Part shown: positions 11,492 through 21,393 of the stretch, in pieces
Layout of the letters: each line of letters begins with the position of its first letter
Position numbering within the stretch: position 1 is the stretch's first letter
Assembly: GCA_013822765.1 (NCBI GenBank)
Contig: PNKY01000004.1
Coordinates: 1-64,000, forward strand
DNA length: 64,000 bases
From: Rhodospirillum sp.
GTDB taxonomy: Bacteria; Pseudomonadota; Alphaproteobacteria; Dongiales; Dongiaceae
Direction of reading: 5' to 3'
Notes under the pieces: model-generated
What the model saw: only the letters and a program-made list of their open reading frames with translations
What the model was told of the DNA's origin: nothing
Database searches by the model: none
Position numbers and translations under genes: made by a program

Positions 11492-12229
11492 ATGCTGAGC
11501 AAGCTTCGTTTCCGGCCGACCCTGTGGCCGACCCTCATTTCCGTGCCTGCCTTCATCGTGCTGGTCGCCCTGTGCGTCTGGCAGGTGCAGCGGCTCTATT
11601 GGAAACAGGCGCTGATCGCCGAGCGCGAAACCCGCGTAGCGGAGGCGCCGGTCTCCTTGCCGGCCCCGAGCGGTCAGCCGGGCGGCGCCGATCCCGCCGG
11701 CATCGAATATCGGCGGGTCCGTCTCGAAGGCGCCTTTGCGCATGACAAGGAGCTCTATCTCGGCGCCAGGTCGCTGAACGGCAATGCCGGCTATCATGTC
11801 CTGACGCCGTTCATGCTGGCCGGTGGGGGCAGCGTGCTGGTCGATCGGGGCTGGGTCCCGGTCGAGCGCAAGCTGCCGGATCAGCGCGCGGAGGGGCAGG
11901 TGGCGGGCGTCCAGGCCCTGGAAGGGGTCGCGCGCCTGCCGCATGGTCAAGCTTGGATGCAGCCCGACAATGAGCCCGAGCATAATATGTGGTTCTTCGT
12001 CGACCCACCGGCGATGGCGGCAGCCTCGGGCGTCGATCTGCGCACCGACCTGTATGTCGACGCCGGCCCGGCCGAGAATCCCGGCAAATACCCGGTTGGC
12101 GGGCAGACCCGGATCGAGCTGCCGAACGACCACCTGCAATACGCGATCACCTGGGGTTTGCTGGCGGCCGCGCTGGCCGTAATCTATGTGCTCTATCACC
12201 TGAAGCTGGAACGCGAGCGCCGCACATGA
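11492..12229 (+). CDS. SURF1 family oxidase assembly protein
   Basis: 245 residues with a helix at each end (about 12-32 and 215-238) and a periplasmic middle. Family marks are LCVWQVQRLYWKQ, ELYLGARS, GYHVLTPF and VLVDRGWVP. SURF1 helps to insert heme A into subunit I. The gene starts 4 bp after DUF983 at an ATG with a weak binding site, so translation is probably coupled. The stop overlaps the M32 peptidase start in an ATGA. Confidence 0.93.
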   Translation: MLSKLRFRPTLWPTLISVPAFIVLVALCVWQVQRLYWKQALIAERETRVAEAPVSLPAPSGQPGGADPAGIEYRRVRLEGAFAHDKELYLGARSLNGNAGYHVLTPFMLAGGGSVLVDRGWVPVERKLPDQRAEGQVAGVQALEGVARLPHGQAWMQPDNEPEHNMWFFVDPPAMAAASGVDLRTDLYVDAGPAENPGKYPVGGQTRIELPNDHLQYAITWGLLAAALAVIYVLYHLKLERERRT

Positions 12230-13740
12230 ACAAGCCGCTGAATTTCCCCGGCAGCGCCTACGGCAGGCTGGAGCAGCGCTTCCGCCGCCTGTCCGCCTTG
12301 CAGGAGGCCTCGGGCATGCTGCATTGGGACATGGCGACCGTCATGCCCGACGGCGGCCGCCCGGCGCGCGCCGAGCAGCTGGCGACCCTGGGCGTGGTGT
12401 GCCACGAGATCCTGACCGACGCCGAGACCGGCGGCCTGCTGGATCAGGCGGAGGAGGAGGCGTCCGGCCTCACGCTCTGGCAGCGTGCCAACCTCGCCGA
12501 GATGCGGCGCAGCTACACCCATGCGACGGCGCTCGATTCCGCGCTGGTCGAGGCGATGAGCAAGGCTTGCACCGCCTGCGAGGCGGTGTGGCGCGAGGCG
12601 CGGCCCAAGGCGGACTTCGCCGCGGTCTTCCCGCTGCTGTCGGAGGTGCTGAACCTGACGCGCCAGGCGGCTGCGGCCAAGGCCGAGAAGCTCGGCTGCA
12701 GCCCCTACGAAGCGATGATGGATCAGTACGAGGCGGGCGCGCGCGAGGCAGATATCGATCGCATCTTCGCCGATTACGGCGCCTTCCTGCCGGAATTCCT
12801 GCCGCGCGTGCTGGAGCACCAGGCCAGGCGCGGCAAGCCGATCGAGCCCAAGGGCCCGTTCCCGCAGTCGGTGCAGAAGGAGCTCGCCAAGCGCCTGATG
12901 CAGGGCCTCGGCTTCGACTTCAAGCATGGTCGGCTGGACGAGAGCCATCACCCGTTCTGCGGCGGCGTGCCGGAGGACGTGCGCATCACCACGCGCTACA
13001 GCGAGGATCATTTCGTGCAGGCCCTGATGGGCGTGATCCACGAGACCGGCCACGCGCTCTACGAGCGCAACCTGCCGACCGAATGGCGCCTGCAGCCGGT
13101 CGGCCAGGCCCGCGGCATGACCGTGCACGAGAGCCAGTCGCTGCTGATGGAGATGCAGGCGGCGCGCAGCGCGCAGTTCTGCAAGCACCTCTCCGGCCTG
13201 CTGCGCGAGACCTTCCCCGGCAACGACGCGGCGCTGTCGCCGGAGAATCTGCAGCTGATCTACAGCCGCGTGCAACCCGGCTTCATCCGGGTCGATGCCG
13301 ACGAGGTGACCTATCCGGCCCACGTCATCCTGCGCTACGGGATCGAGAAGGCGCTGTTCCGCGGCGACCTCCAGCTCGCCGACGTGCCCGGCGTGTGGAA
13401 CGCCGAGTTCAAGAATCTGCTCGGCCTTGACGTGCCGTCCGACCGCGAAGGCGTGCTGCAGGACGTGCATTGGTACGACGGCGCCTTCGGCTACTTCCCG
13501 TGCTACAGCCTCGGCGCCATGACCGCCGCGCAGCTGTTCGAAGCCGCCTGCGCGGCGCATCCCGAAATCCCGGCGGAGATCGAGCAGGGCAAGTTCACCA
13601 CGCTGCAGGGCTGGCTGAAGACCAATGTCCACGGCCTCGGCTCCAGCCTCTCGACGCCCGAACTCGTCACCCGCGCCACCGGCCGCCCGCTGGATGTCGG
13701 CGTGTTCAAGCGCCACCTGGAGCGGCGGTATCTGAGCTAG
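12226..13740 (+). CDS. M32 family metallocarboxypeptidase
   Basis: 504 residues, full length for the thermostable carboxypeptidase 1 (Taq) family. The zinc motif HETGH is at about residues 272-276, and HESQSLLMEMQ provides the third ligand. It removes C-terminal residues from peptides in the cytoplasm; no signal peptide is seen. Its start codon overlaps the SURF1 stop by ATGA, so it is translated together with the oxidase assembly genes although it has no known role there. Last gene before an intergenic repeat. Confidence 0.93.
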   Translation: MNKPLNFPGSAYGRLEQRFRRLSALQEASGMLHWDMATVMPDGGRPARAEQLATLGVVCHEILTDAETGGLLDQAEEEASGLTLWQRANLAEMRRSYTHATALDSALVEAMSKACTACEAVWREARPKADFAAVFPLLSEVLNLTRQAAAAKAEKLGCSPYEAMMDQYEAGAREADIDRIFADYGAFLPEFLPRVLEHQARRGKPIEPKGPFPQSVQKELAKRLMQGLGFDFKHGRLDESHHPFCGGVPEDVRITTRYSEDHFVQALMGVIHETGHALYERNLPTEWRLQPVGQARGMTVHESQSLLMEMQAARSAQFCKHLSGLLRETFPGNDAALSPENLQLIYSRVQPGFIRVDADEVTYPAHVILRYGIEKALFRGDLQLADVPGVWNAEFKNLLGLDVPSDREGVLQDVHWYDGAFGYFPCYSLGAMTAAQLFEAACAAHPEIPAEIEQGKFTTLQGWLKTNVHGLGSSLSTPELVTRATGRPLDVGVFKRHLERRYLS

Positions 13741-13763
13741 GTTCGGCCGCCACTGCTCCTCAC

Positions 13764-13859
13764 GTCACCCCGGACAGCCGCGAAGCGGCGTGATCCGGGG
13801 TCCATTGGGCCGACGCTGGAGCGGCGGAGGAGTGGACCCCGGCTCAAGGCCGGGGTGAC
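13764..13859. repeat. Dispersed palindromic intergenic repeat, copy B (inverted relative to A)
   Basis: 96 bp between GTCACCCC and GGGGTGAC. The first 42 bases are the reverse complement of 176-217, and the far half also matches copy A (GAGCCGGGGTCCACTCC). It fills most of the 253-bp gap between the M32 peptidase and thrC, and may end the oxidase transcript as a large hairpin. Confidence 0.85.
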
Positions 13860-13993
13860 GGTAAGAGAACCGGCAAATGGGGAGTACCGGAAGGGCGGCC
13901 ACCATGCCGAAATCTCACTGGTTCCGGCCGCGCCTTGCGGCAAAGCTGCGCCCTTACTAAGGTCTGCCCCGACTTCCGGCTGAGGACGTTCCC

Positions 13994-15400
13994 TTGCGTT
14001 ACATCTCGACCCGCGGCGCCGCTCCGGCGCTTGGTTTCACCGATGTGCTCCTCGCGGGCCTGGCGCGCGATGGCGGGCTCTATGTGCCGGAAACCTGGCC
14101 CAGGTTGAGCGCGGACGAGATCCGTGCCCTGCGCGGCCTGCGCTACGAGGAGATCGCCTTCCGCATCATGCGGCCGTTCGTCGGCGGCGAGATCGCCGAT
14201 GCCGACCTCCAGGCCATGATCGCGGACGCCTACGGCACCTTCCGCCACCAGGCGGTCGTGCCGCTCAAGCAGCTCGACGACAATCTGTGGTTCATGGAGT
14301 TGTTCCACGGCCCGACCCTCGCCTTCAAGGACGTGGCGCTGCAGCTGGTCGGCCGGCTCTACAATCACGTTCTCGCCAAGCGCGGCGCGCGCGCCACCAT
14401 CATCGGCGCCACCTCCGGCGACACCGGCTCGGCCGCGCTCGAGGCTTGCCGAGACCGCGCCGGCATCGACATCTTCATGCTGCATCCCAAGGGCCGCGTG
14501 TCCGAGGTGCAGCGCCGCCAGATGACCACCATCGATTCCGCCAACGTCTTCAACATCGCCGTCGACGGTTCGTTCGACGATTGCCAGGACCTGGTGAAGG
14601 CGATGTTCAACGATCACGCCTTCCGCGACTCCATCAACATGTCAGCGGTGAACTCGATCAACTGGGCGCGCGTGATGGCGCAGGTGGTCTATTACGCCGC
14701 CGCCGCGGTGGCGCTCGGCGCACCCGACCGGCGCATCGGCTTCGCGGTGCCGAGCGGCAATTTCGGCAACATCTTCGCCGGTTATGTCGCGCGCCAGATG
14801 GGCTTCGACCTGGCGCCGCTGATCGTCGGCGCCAACCGCAATGACATCCTGGCGCGCTTTTTCAAGACCGGGCGCATGGAAATCAGCAGCGTCGAGCCGA
14901 GCCTGTCGCCCAGCATGGATATCCAGGTCTCTTCGAATCTCGAACGGCTGCTGTTCGACCTGTTCGATCGCGACGGCAAGAAGCTGGGTGACGCGATGAT
15001 CGAGTTCCGCAAGACCGGGACATTCGCAGCGCCCAAGGAAAGCTGGAGCCGCGTCGAGGGCCTGTTCCGCGCTGCCACCCTGGACGATCCCGGCACCCTG
15101 CGCGTGATGGGCGAACTTCACCACGCGACCGGCGAACTGATCGACCCCCACAGCGCCATCGGCATCCATGCCGCCCGGGCCTGCCGCGGCGACCGCGAGA
15201 CCCCGATCGTCGCCCTCGGCACCGCCCACCCCGCCAAGTTCCCGGATGCGGTGGAAAAGGCCACCGGTATCCGCCCTGGATTGCCCGAATTCCTCGCCGA
15301 TCTGCACGAACGGCCGGAGCGAATCGCCGGCTTGCCGAAGGCGCTCAAGGCGGTGCAGGATTACGTCCTGTCGCACCGGCGCAATGATCGGAATGGTTGA
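13994..15400 (+). CDS. thrC: Threonine synthase
   Basis: 468 residues. A TTG start at 13994 with GAGGA 8 bases upstream gives the conserved N-terminus RYISTRG, so the unusual codon is probably right. The PLP lysine is K112 in GPTLAFKDVALQ; GATSGDTGSAA is the phosphate loop. It converts O-phosphohomoserine to threonine; the enzyme that makes its substrate (thrB) lies 13 kb away. The M16 peptidase gene starts immediately after the stop. Confidence 0.96.
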   Translation: MRYISTRGAAPALGFTDVLLAGLARDGGLYVPETWPRLSADEIRALRGLRYEEIAFRIMRPFVGGEIADADLQAMIADAYGTFRHQAVVPLKQLDDNLWFMELFHGPTLAFKDVALQLVGRLYNHVLAKRGARATIIGATSGDTGSAALEACRDRAGIDIFMLHPKGRVSEVQRRQMTTIDSANVFNIAVDGSFDDCQDLVKAMFNDHAFRDSINMSAVNSINWARVMAQVVYYAAAAVALGAPDRRIGFAVPSGNFGNIFAGYVARQMGFDLAPLIVGANRNDILARFFKTGRMEISSVEPSLSPSMDIQVSSNLERLLFDLFDRDGKKLGDAMIEFRKTGTFAAPKESWSRVEGLFRAATLDDPGTLRVMGELHHATGELIDPHSAIGIHAARACRGDRETPIVALGTAHPAKFPDAVEKATGIRPGLPEFLADLHERPERIAGLPKALKAVQDYVLSHRRNDRNG

Positions 15401-16675
15401 ATGAAAATCTCTCCAGCGGACAATGTCCGCGTCACCACACTCGCCAACGGATTCCGCGTGGCGACCGACCGCATGGATTCGGTCGAGACCACCTCGCTTG
15501 GTGTCTGGGCCGGCGTCGGCACGCGCAACGAGCCGGCCGAACACAACGGCGTCGCGCATCTGCTGGAACACATGGCGTTCAAGGGCACGCGCCGGCGCAG
15601 TGCCCGCGACATCGTGGTGGAGATCGAGGATGTCGGCGGCTTCCTCAACGCCTATACCGGCCGCGAGCAGACCGCGTACTTCGCCAAGGTCCTGGCGGAC
15701 GACACCCCGCTGGTGGTCGATATCCTCGCCGACATCCTGCAGAACTCGATCTTCGACGCCGACGAGCTGACGCGCGAGCGCGCGGTCGTGCTGCAGGAGA
15801 TCGGCCAGGCCGAGGACACGCCCGACGACATCATCTTCGACCATTTCCAGGAGATCGCCTTCCCGGACCAGGCGATGGGCCGTCCGGTGCTCGGCCGCGC
15901 CGAGATCGTGCGCGAGCTGCCGCGCGAGACCGTCGCCGGCTACATGGCGAGCCGCTATCGCGCCGGGCAGATGGTGCTGGCGGCGTCCGGCCAGCTCGAC
16001 CATGACGCCCTGGTGGCGATGGCGGAAAAGCTGTTCTCAGGATTGCCGAGCGGCGCCGTGCCGCCGTCCGAAGGCGCGCGTTATGCCGGCGGCGACGGCC
16101 GTTTCGGCCGCGAGCTGGAACAGGTGCACCTCGCGCTCGGCTTCCACGGCGTCACCTACAACGATCCCGACTACTATGCGGCCGCGGTCCTGTCGCAGCT
16201 GCTGGGCGGCGGCATGTCCTCGCGCCTGTTCCAGGAGATCCGCGAAAAGCGCGGCCTGGTTTATTCGATCCATTCCTTCAGCAGCTCCTACGCCGACGGC
16301 GGCATCTTCGGCATCTACGCCGGCACCGGCGAGAAGGAAGTGGCGGAGCTGTTGCCGGTGGTATGCGACGAGCTCGCCAAGCTGCCCGACGACATGACCG
16401 AGCCGGAAGTGAAGCGCGCCGCGGCGCAGTTGCGGGCCGCCACCCTGATGTCGCGCGAGAAGCCGAGCGCGCGCTGCGAGCAGCTGGCGAGCCAGCTGCT
16501 GATCTACGGCCGGCCGATCCCGCCGGCGGAGGCGGTGGCGCGCATCGACGCCGTCACGATCGAGGACCTGACGCGCCTCGCGCGGCGTCTCACGCAATCG
16601 CCGCCGACGCTGACCGCGCTCGGCCCGATCGGCCAGGTGATGGAGTACGACGCGCTGCGGAAACGGCTTTCCTGA
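15401..16675 (+). CDS. M16 family zinc peptidase (processing-peptidase-like)
   Basis: 424 residues. The inverted zinc motif HLLEH is at residues 53-57, with the distal acidic ligand in RAVVLQEIGQAEDTP. Two pitrilysin halves are recognisable, the second with GGGMSSRLFQEIREKRGLVYS. The family includes mitochondrial processing peptidase beta and bacterial PqqL-like enzymes; the bacterial substrate is not known. The ATG directly abuts the thrC stop. This thrC-M16-GNAT order is common in alphaproteobacteria. Confidence 0.93.
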   Translation: MKISPADNVRVTTLANGFRVATDRMDSVETTSLGVWAGVGTRNEPAEHNGVAHLLEHMAFKGTRRRSARDIVVEIEDVGGFLNAYTGREQTAYFAKVLADDTPLVVDILADILQNSIFDADELTRERAVVLQEIGQAEDTPDDIIFDHFQEIAFPDQAMGRPVLGRAEIVRELPRETVAGYMASRYRAGQMVLAASGQLDHDALVAMAEKLFSGLPSGAVPPSEGARYAGGDGRFGRELEQVHLALGFHGVTYNDPDYYAAAVLSQLLGGGMSSRLFQEIREKRGLVYSIHSFSSSYADGGIFGIYAGTGEKEVAELLPVVCDELAKLPDDMTEPEVKRAAAQLRAATLMSREKPSARCEQLASQLLIYGRPIPPAEAVARIDAVTIEDLTRLARRLTQSPPTLTALGPIGQVMEYDALRKRLS

Positions 16676-16681
16676 TCCCGC

Positions 16682-17323
16682 ATGTTCGATCTCGGCCCCA
16701 GCTATGTGCCGCTGCCGCCGGAGCTGGCCGATGCGAAGGTGCGCCTGCGCCCGCCGCGCTTCTCCGACTATCGCGCCTGGCAGGCGCTGCGCGAGCAGAG
16801 CCGCGCCTTCCTTGAGCCGTGGGAGCCGGTGTGGGAGAGCGACATGCTGACCCGCGCCGCCTATCGCAAGCGCGTGCGCCTGACGGTGCGCGACTGGCGC
16901 GACGACCGCGGCTACGGCTTCCACGTCTTCACCACCCGCGACATGGCGCTGGTCGGCGGCGTGAACCTGACCGGCGTGCGCCGTCGCGCTGCACAGTACG
17001 CCAGCCTCGGGTACTGGATGGGCGAGAGCGTCAGCAACAAGGGCCTGATGTCGGCGGCGCTGCGCCTGCTGCTGCCCGCCGCATTCCAGGAATTCGGCCT
17101 GCACCGCGTCGAAGCCGCCTGCATCCCTGAGAATACGCCGAGCCGCGCCTTGCTCGACAAGTTCGGCTTCCGCCAGGTCGGCCTCGCGCGCCAGTACCTC
17201 CGCATCAACGGCAGCTGGCGCGACCACGTGCTGCACGAGCTGCAGGTCGACGACCTGATGTCCTCCCGCGGCATGCTCGGCGACGCCGCACCCAGAGCGC
17301 GGCTGGTCGATCGACGAGCGTAG
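16682..17323 (+). CDS. GNAT family N-acetyltransferase, RimJ-like
   Basis: 213 residues with the RimJ/RimL-type GNAT fold: an N-terminal VRLRPPRFSDYRAW, the acetyl-CoA loop region around SVSNKGLMSAALRLLLP, and the C-terminal NTPSRALLDKFGFRQVG. The pyrophosphate loop Q/RxxGxG/A is degenerate (VSNKGLMS), so substrate prediction is weak. It may acetylate a ribosomal protein N-terminus. Only 6 bp separate it from the M16 stop. Confidence 0.9.
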   Translation: MFDLGPSYVPLPPELADAKVRLRPPRFSDYRAWQALREQSRAFLEPWEPVWESDMLTRAAYRKRVRLTVRDWRDDRGYGFHVFTTRDMALVGGVNLTGVRRRAAQYASLGYWMGESVSNKGLMSAALRLLLPAAFQEFGLHRVEAACIPENTPSRALLDKFGFRQVGLARQYLRINGSWRDHVLHELQVDDLMSSRGMLGDAAPRARLVDRRA

Positions 17324-17360
17324 GGGTCGACTCTTCGCAACAACAGGGGTCGCACCGCCG

Positions 17361-18596
17361 ATGAGCACGATGACACGGCTCGGCATGTCGGTTGTGGCGC
17401 TCATGCTCTGCCTGCAACCGGCCTTGGCGGAGTCTCCGGCTGCACAGGTGGCGATGCGCGCCTGCGGGGCGTTGCTGTCGCGCGTGCAGGCCGTGCCTGG
17501 AACGGAGCCGGCTTTCCTGCGCAGCTACGATCCCTCGACCGGCGGTGCGCGGACGATCGACGGCGCCTATACCTACGACAACGCCCTCGCGGTCATTGCA
17601 CTGGTTGCCTGCGGCCATCGCGATGCGGCGCTGCGCATTGCCGACGCGCTCCTGGCGGCCAGCGAGGGCGATCGCAGCGGCGCGGCGGGCCGCATTCGCA
17701 ACACCTATCGCCCCGGCCCCGTCGCGGAACGGCCGGTGCCGCCAATGGGCTGGTGGAGCGATCAGGATGGCGGCTGGATCGAGGACCCGTATCACGTTGG
17801 CACGGCGACTGGAAATGTGGCCTGGGCGGCGCTGGCGTTGCTGACGGTAGCGGGGAAGGCGCGCGACGATCCCTATCGCGCGGCTGCTGCGCGCCTCGCG
17901 CGCTGGACGACGGCGATGCTGGACCAGCACGCACCTGCCGGCTTCATCGGCGGGCTCTATGGCTATGACGATACGGTGGAACGGCTTACCTGGAAATCGA
18001 CCGAGCACAATACCGACCTCGCGGCCGTCTTCGATTGGCTGGCGCGGCTGGAATCGGATCAGGGCTGGGAGGCAGAAGCGCGAACTGCGCGCGCTTTCGT
18101 CGCTGCGCTGTGGGATCCGGCGAGCGGCCATTTCTGGGTCGGCACCACGCCCGACGGCGTGACGCCGAACCGCCGCAATGCCGGCCTCGATGCCCAGCTC
18201 TGGCCGCTGCTGCTGGCGGACGCGCCGGAGATGTGGCGCGCTTCGCTGAGCTACGTCGAGGCGCATCACGCAGTCTCCGGCGGAGTAGATTTCAATGACG
18301 ACCGCGACGGCATCTGGTGGGAGGGAACGGCGCAAGCTGCGCTGGCCTATCGCGCCACCGGACGGATGGTGGAGGCAGATCGACTGCTATCGGCGATCGC
18401 GGATCAGTTCAGTCCAGGCGGTTTCGTCTGGGCATCCAGCGAATTGCGACTGACGACCGGACTCGCTTTGTCGCCGGCCAGCACCGTCGATGATTTCTAC
18501 TATTATCGTCTGCCGCATTTGGCGCCGACGGCCTGGGCCGCGCTGGCCGCGACCGGGTGGAATCCGTTCACCGGTGAAATTGTATCGAAACGCTGA
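17361..18596 (+). CDS. Secreted six-hairpin-glycosidase-like protein
   Basis: 411 residues with a signal peptide ending LQPALAES. The rest has repeated aromatic/acidic helical pairs, such as GAYTYDNALAVIAL, VGTATGNVAWAALALL, STEHNTDLAAVFDWLARL and GIWWEGTAQAALAYRATG, as in (alpha/alpha)6-barrel sugar enzymes. The pattern NTDLAAVFDW and WEGTAQ suggests a hydrolase or lyase on glycans, but I cannot name the family with certainty. It stands alone between the GNAT gene and the convergent YqgE gene. Confidence 0.65.
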   Translation: MSTMTRLGMSVVALMLCLQPALAESPAAQVAMRACGALLSRVQAVPGTEPAFLRSYDPSTGGARTIDGAYTYDNALAVIALVACGHRDAALRIADALLAASEGDRSGAAGRIRNTYRPGPVAERPVPPMGWWSDQDGGWIEDPYHVGTATGNVAWAALALLTVAGKARDDPYRAAAARLARWTTAMLDQHAPAGFIGGLYGYDDTVERLTWKSTEHNTDLAAVFDWLARLESDQGWEAEARTARAFVAALWDPASGHFWVGTTPDGVTPNRRNAGLDAQLWPLLLADAPEMWRASLSYVEAHHAVSGGVDFNDDRDGIWWEGTAQAALAYRATGRMVEADRLLSAIADQFSPGGFVWASSELRLTTGLALSPASTVDDFYYYRLPHLAPTAWAALAATGWNPFTGEIVSKR

Positions 18597-18617
18597 ACGG
18601 CACGCGCGTCGAACGGC

Positions 18618-19193
18618 CTACGCGTTGCCCACTTCGCCCGACAGCAGGCGGAAGTCGACGCCGATCTTGCCGATGCTGCGTTCCCACTTGTCGGTGAGCT
18701 TGTCGTCGAAGATCAGCTCGTCGTCCGCCGGGACGCACAGCCAGGCGTTGGACTGGATCTCCGAGTCGAGCTGGCCGGGGCCCCAGCCGGCATAGCCGAG
18801 GGCGAGCAGGCTGCGCTTCGGGCCCTGGCCTGCGGCGATGTCGCGCAGGATGTCGAGAGTCGCGGTAAGGCCGACGGTATCCCCCACGTTGAGTGTGGCA
18901 TCGTCGCGGTAGTCGGCGGTGTGCAACACGAAGCCGCGGCCGGTTTCGACCGGGCCGCCGTTGCGGATACGGATATGCTGGCTGGCCGGACTGGTCGGAA
19001 TGCCCAGTTGCTGCAACAGATCGGGGAAACTGAGGGAACCCACCAGCCGGTTGATCACCAACCCCATGGCGCCGTCAGTGGTATGGGCGCACATATAGAT
19101 CACGGTTCGGGTGAAGCGGGGGTCTCTCATTGAAGGCATCGCCACCAGCAATTGGCCGGTGATGAAACCCTGATGTATCAGACTCTTGCCCAT
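18618..19193 (-). CDS. YqgE/AlgH family protein (UPF0301)
   Basis: 191 residues with family marks GQLLVAMPSMRDPRF, GAMGLVINR, NGGPVETGRGFVLH and LLALGYAGWGPGQLDSEI. Function is uncertain; an AlgH-type regulatory role has been proposed in other bacteria. The start ATG at 19193 follows an AGGTGTGAG site. It is divergent from the ScsB-like gene and convergent with the secreted hydrolase. Confidence 0.92.
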   Translation of the reverse strand: MGKSLIHQGFITGQLLVAMPSMRDPRFTRTVIYMCAHTTDGAMGLVINRLVGSLSFPDLLQQLGIPTSPASQHIRIRNGGPVETGRGFVLHTADYRDDATLNVGDTVGLTATLDILRDIAAGQGPKRSLLALGYAGWGPGQLDSEIQSNAWLCVPADDELIFDDKLTDKWERSIGKIGVDFRLLSGEVGNA

Positions 19194-19301
19194 GGCTCAC
19201 ACCTAGGGTTGGTTTGATCCGCCAGCAAGATCGCCACCAGCACGATTTTGTGACTGATGCCGTTTTGCCCTCAACGTATTATCCTCATGTTTGGTTGGCA
19301 A

Positions 19302-21266
19302 ATGATGAATCGCGGGAAATCAATAGGCTGCGCGGTCCGGCTGGCGGTGTTCTGCGTGCTCGCAGCCGTCGGTTCGATAGCGCGCGCTTATGCTGATAAC
19401 GACCCCGCAAGCGGATTGTTCCAGTCGCCACAATCCAGCGCCCAGCTCATCGCTGCCGTGCAAGGGACGGGCGATCTCACAGCAATTCCCCTGGCGCTGC
19501 ATATCGTCCTGCAACCCGGCTGGAAAACCTACTGGCGTTCGCCCGGCGATGCCGGCTATCCGCTGCAGATCGACGTCAGCGGATCGGACAACGTCGAGGA
19601 GGCGAAGATCGCGTGGCCGGTGCCGCACCGCTTCCAGCTGTTCGGCTTGCAGACCTTCGGCTACGGCGACGAGGTTGCGTTCCCGGTGATGGTGACGCCG
19701 GTGACAGCCGGCGCGCCGATCGTGCTCAAGGCGAAGATCCGCTATCTCGTGTGCGAGCAGATCTGCGTCCCGCAGGACGGCGACCTCACGCTCGATCTGC
19801 CGCAGGGCGCCGCGACGCCCAGCAGCTACGCGCCGCTGGTCAACCGGTTCGCATCGCTGGTGCCCAAGAGCGGCGAGCGGCTCGGCTGGTCGGTCGAGCG
19901 GGTCGCGGTCGATCAGCAGAGCCAGCTCGTGGTCGACGCGAAGAGCACCGGCGAAGTGTTCGACGCGCCGGATGTGGTCATCGAAGGCGCGCCGCAATTC
20001 TATTTCGGCCCGCCCAGAGTGGAGCTGTCGGTCGACCGTCAGAGCGCGCGGCTCTATGTGCCGGTGGAGCGTCTCGGCAAGGGCGTTGAGCTGGCCGAGG
20101 GCGACCTCGTGTTGACTTTCTTGGATGGCGACCGCGGCATGGAATCGATCACGCGCCCGGTCCCGATCGTCGCCGCCGCGTCGATCTCATCCTGGATCTC
20201 GCTGCTTCCGATTCTCGGCATCGCGCTGCTCGGCGGGCTCATCCTCAACGTCATGCCCTGTGTGCTGCCGGTCCTGCTGCTGAAGCTGACCGGCGTGCTC
20301 GATCTCACCGGCCGCGAGCAATCGCAGCTGCGCGGCGCGTTCCTGTCGACCGCGGCCGGCATCGTCACCTCGTTCCTGTTCCTGGCCGGCGGCCTCGCTG
20401 CGCTCAAGCTGGCGGGCGCCAGCGTCGGCTGGGGCATCCAGTTCCAGCAGCCGGCCTTTCTCGCCTTGATGGCGATCGTCTGCCTGGTGTTCGCGGCGAA
20501 CGTCTGGGGCCTGTTCCAGATTCCGATGCCGGCCTTTGTCGGCCGCGTCGCGGTGGCGAGCGACGCACGGCCCGGCAACGAGCACGCCAAGTCGTTCTTC
20601 ACCGGCGTGCTGGCGACCGCGCTGGCGACACCGTGCTCCGCGCCGTTCGTCGGCACCGCGGTCGGCTTCGCCCTGTCGCGCGGCACGACGGAGATCCTGG
20701 CCATTTTCCTGGCGCTCGGGCTCGGCCTCGCGCTGCCCTACATCGTCGTCGCCGCGGTGCCGCAGCTGGTCGGGTTCCTGCCACGGCCCGGCCGCTGGAT
20801 GCGCTGGCTGAAGGCCGTGCTGGGCCTCAGCCTGGTCGGCACCGCGATCTGGCTCATGTCCATCATCGGTGTGCAGACCGGCATCCTCAACGCCGGCGCC
20901 GCGACCCGCGGCGACTCCTATTGGATCGCCTTCGAGGAAGCGGCGATCCCGGATTACGTCGCCGACAACAGGGTGGTGTTCGTCGACGTCACCGCCGACT
21001 GGTGCATCACCTGCCAAGCCAACAAGAAGCTGGTGATCGATCAGCAGCCGGTCGCCGGCCGTCTGAAAGACGGCGGCATCGTCGCGATGCAGGCGGATTG
21101 GACCAATCCCGATCCGAAGATCGCCGACTTCCTCGGGCGGCATGGCCGCTACGGCATTCCCTTCAATGTCGTCTACGGTCCGGGCGCGCCGGCCGGCATC
21201 GTGCTGCCGGAGCTGCTGACCACCGAGGCCGTGAACGCGGCCTTGGACCAGGCTGCCAAGCCCTGA
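19302..21266 (+). CDS. ScsB/DsbD-like thiol:disulfide interchange protein
   Basis: About 654 residues in three parts: a periplasmic N-terminal domain with a Cys pair in YLVCEQICVPQDG, a central eight-helix DsbD-type membrane domain with Cys in NVMPCVLPVL and ATPCSAPFVG, and a C-terminal thioredoxin-like domain with WCITCQANK. It passes reducing power from cytoplasmic thioredoxin to the periplasm. The alpha-domain type is closer to ScsB than to DsbD. The start is uncertain: ATGs at 19257, 19287, 19302 and 19305 are in frame; 19302/19305 give the best signal peptide. A peroxiredoxin follows. Confidence 0.85.
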   Translation: MMNRGKSIGCAVRLAVFCVLAAVGSIARAYADNDPASGLFQSPQSSAQLIAAVQGTGDLTAIPLALHIVLQPGWKTYWRSPGDAGYPLQIDVSGSDNVEEAKIAWPVPHRFQLFGLQTFGYGDEVAFPVMVTPVTAGAPIVLKAKIRYLVCEQICVPQDGDLTLDLPQGAATPSSYAPLVNRFASLVPKSGERLGWSVERVAVDQQSQLVVDAKSTGEVFDAPDVVIEGAPQFYFGPPRVELSVDRQSARLYVPVERLGKGVELAEGDLVLTFLDGDRGMESITRPVPIVAAASISSWISLLPILGIALLGGLILNVMPCVLPVLLLKLTGVLDLTGREQSQLRGAFLSTAAGIVTSFLFLAGGLAALKLAGASVGWGIQFQQPAFLALMAIVCLVFAANVWGLFQIPMPAFVGRVAVASDARPGNEHAKSFFTGVLATALATPCSAPFVGTAVGFALSRGTTEILAIFLALGLGLALPYIVVAAVPQLVGFLPRPGRWMRWLKAVLGLSLVGTAIWLMSIIGVQTGILNAGAATRGDSYWIAFEEAAIPDYVADNRVVFVDVTADWCITCQANKKLVIDQQPVAGRLKDGGIVAMQADWTNPDPKIADFLGRHGRYGIPFNVVYGPGAPAGIVLPELLTTEAVNAALDQAAKP

Positions 21267-21393
21267 ACAAAGCGGTGATTTCAGGTGGCAATTCCCCCAC
21301 GGACATTGGTCTCATATGGCGCTTGAGAGCGGCTGCGCCGGAGCCTATCCTCTGCGGCGCGCATCCACCGGGAGAAGCGGAAAGGACAAGAAA

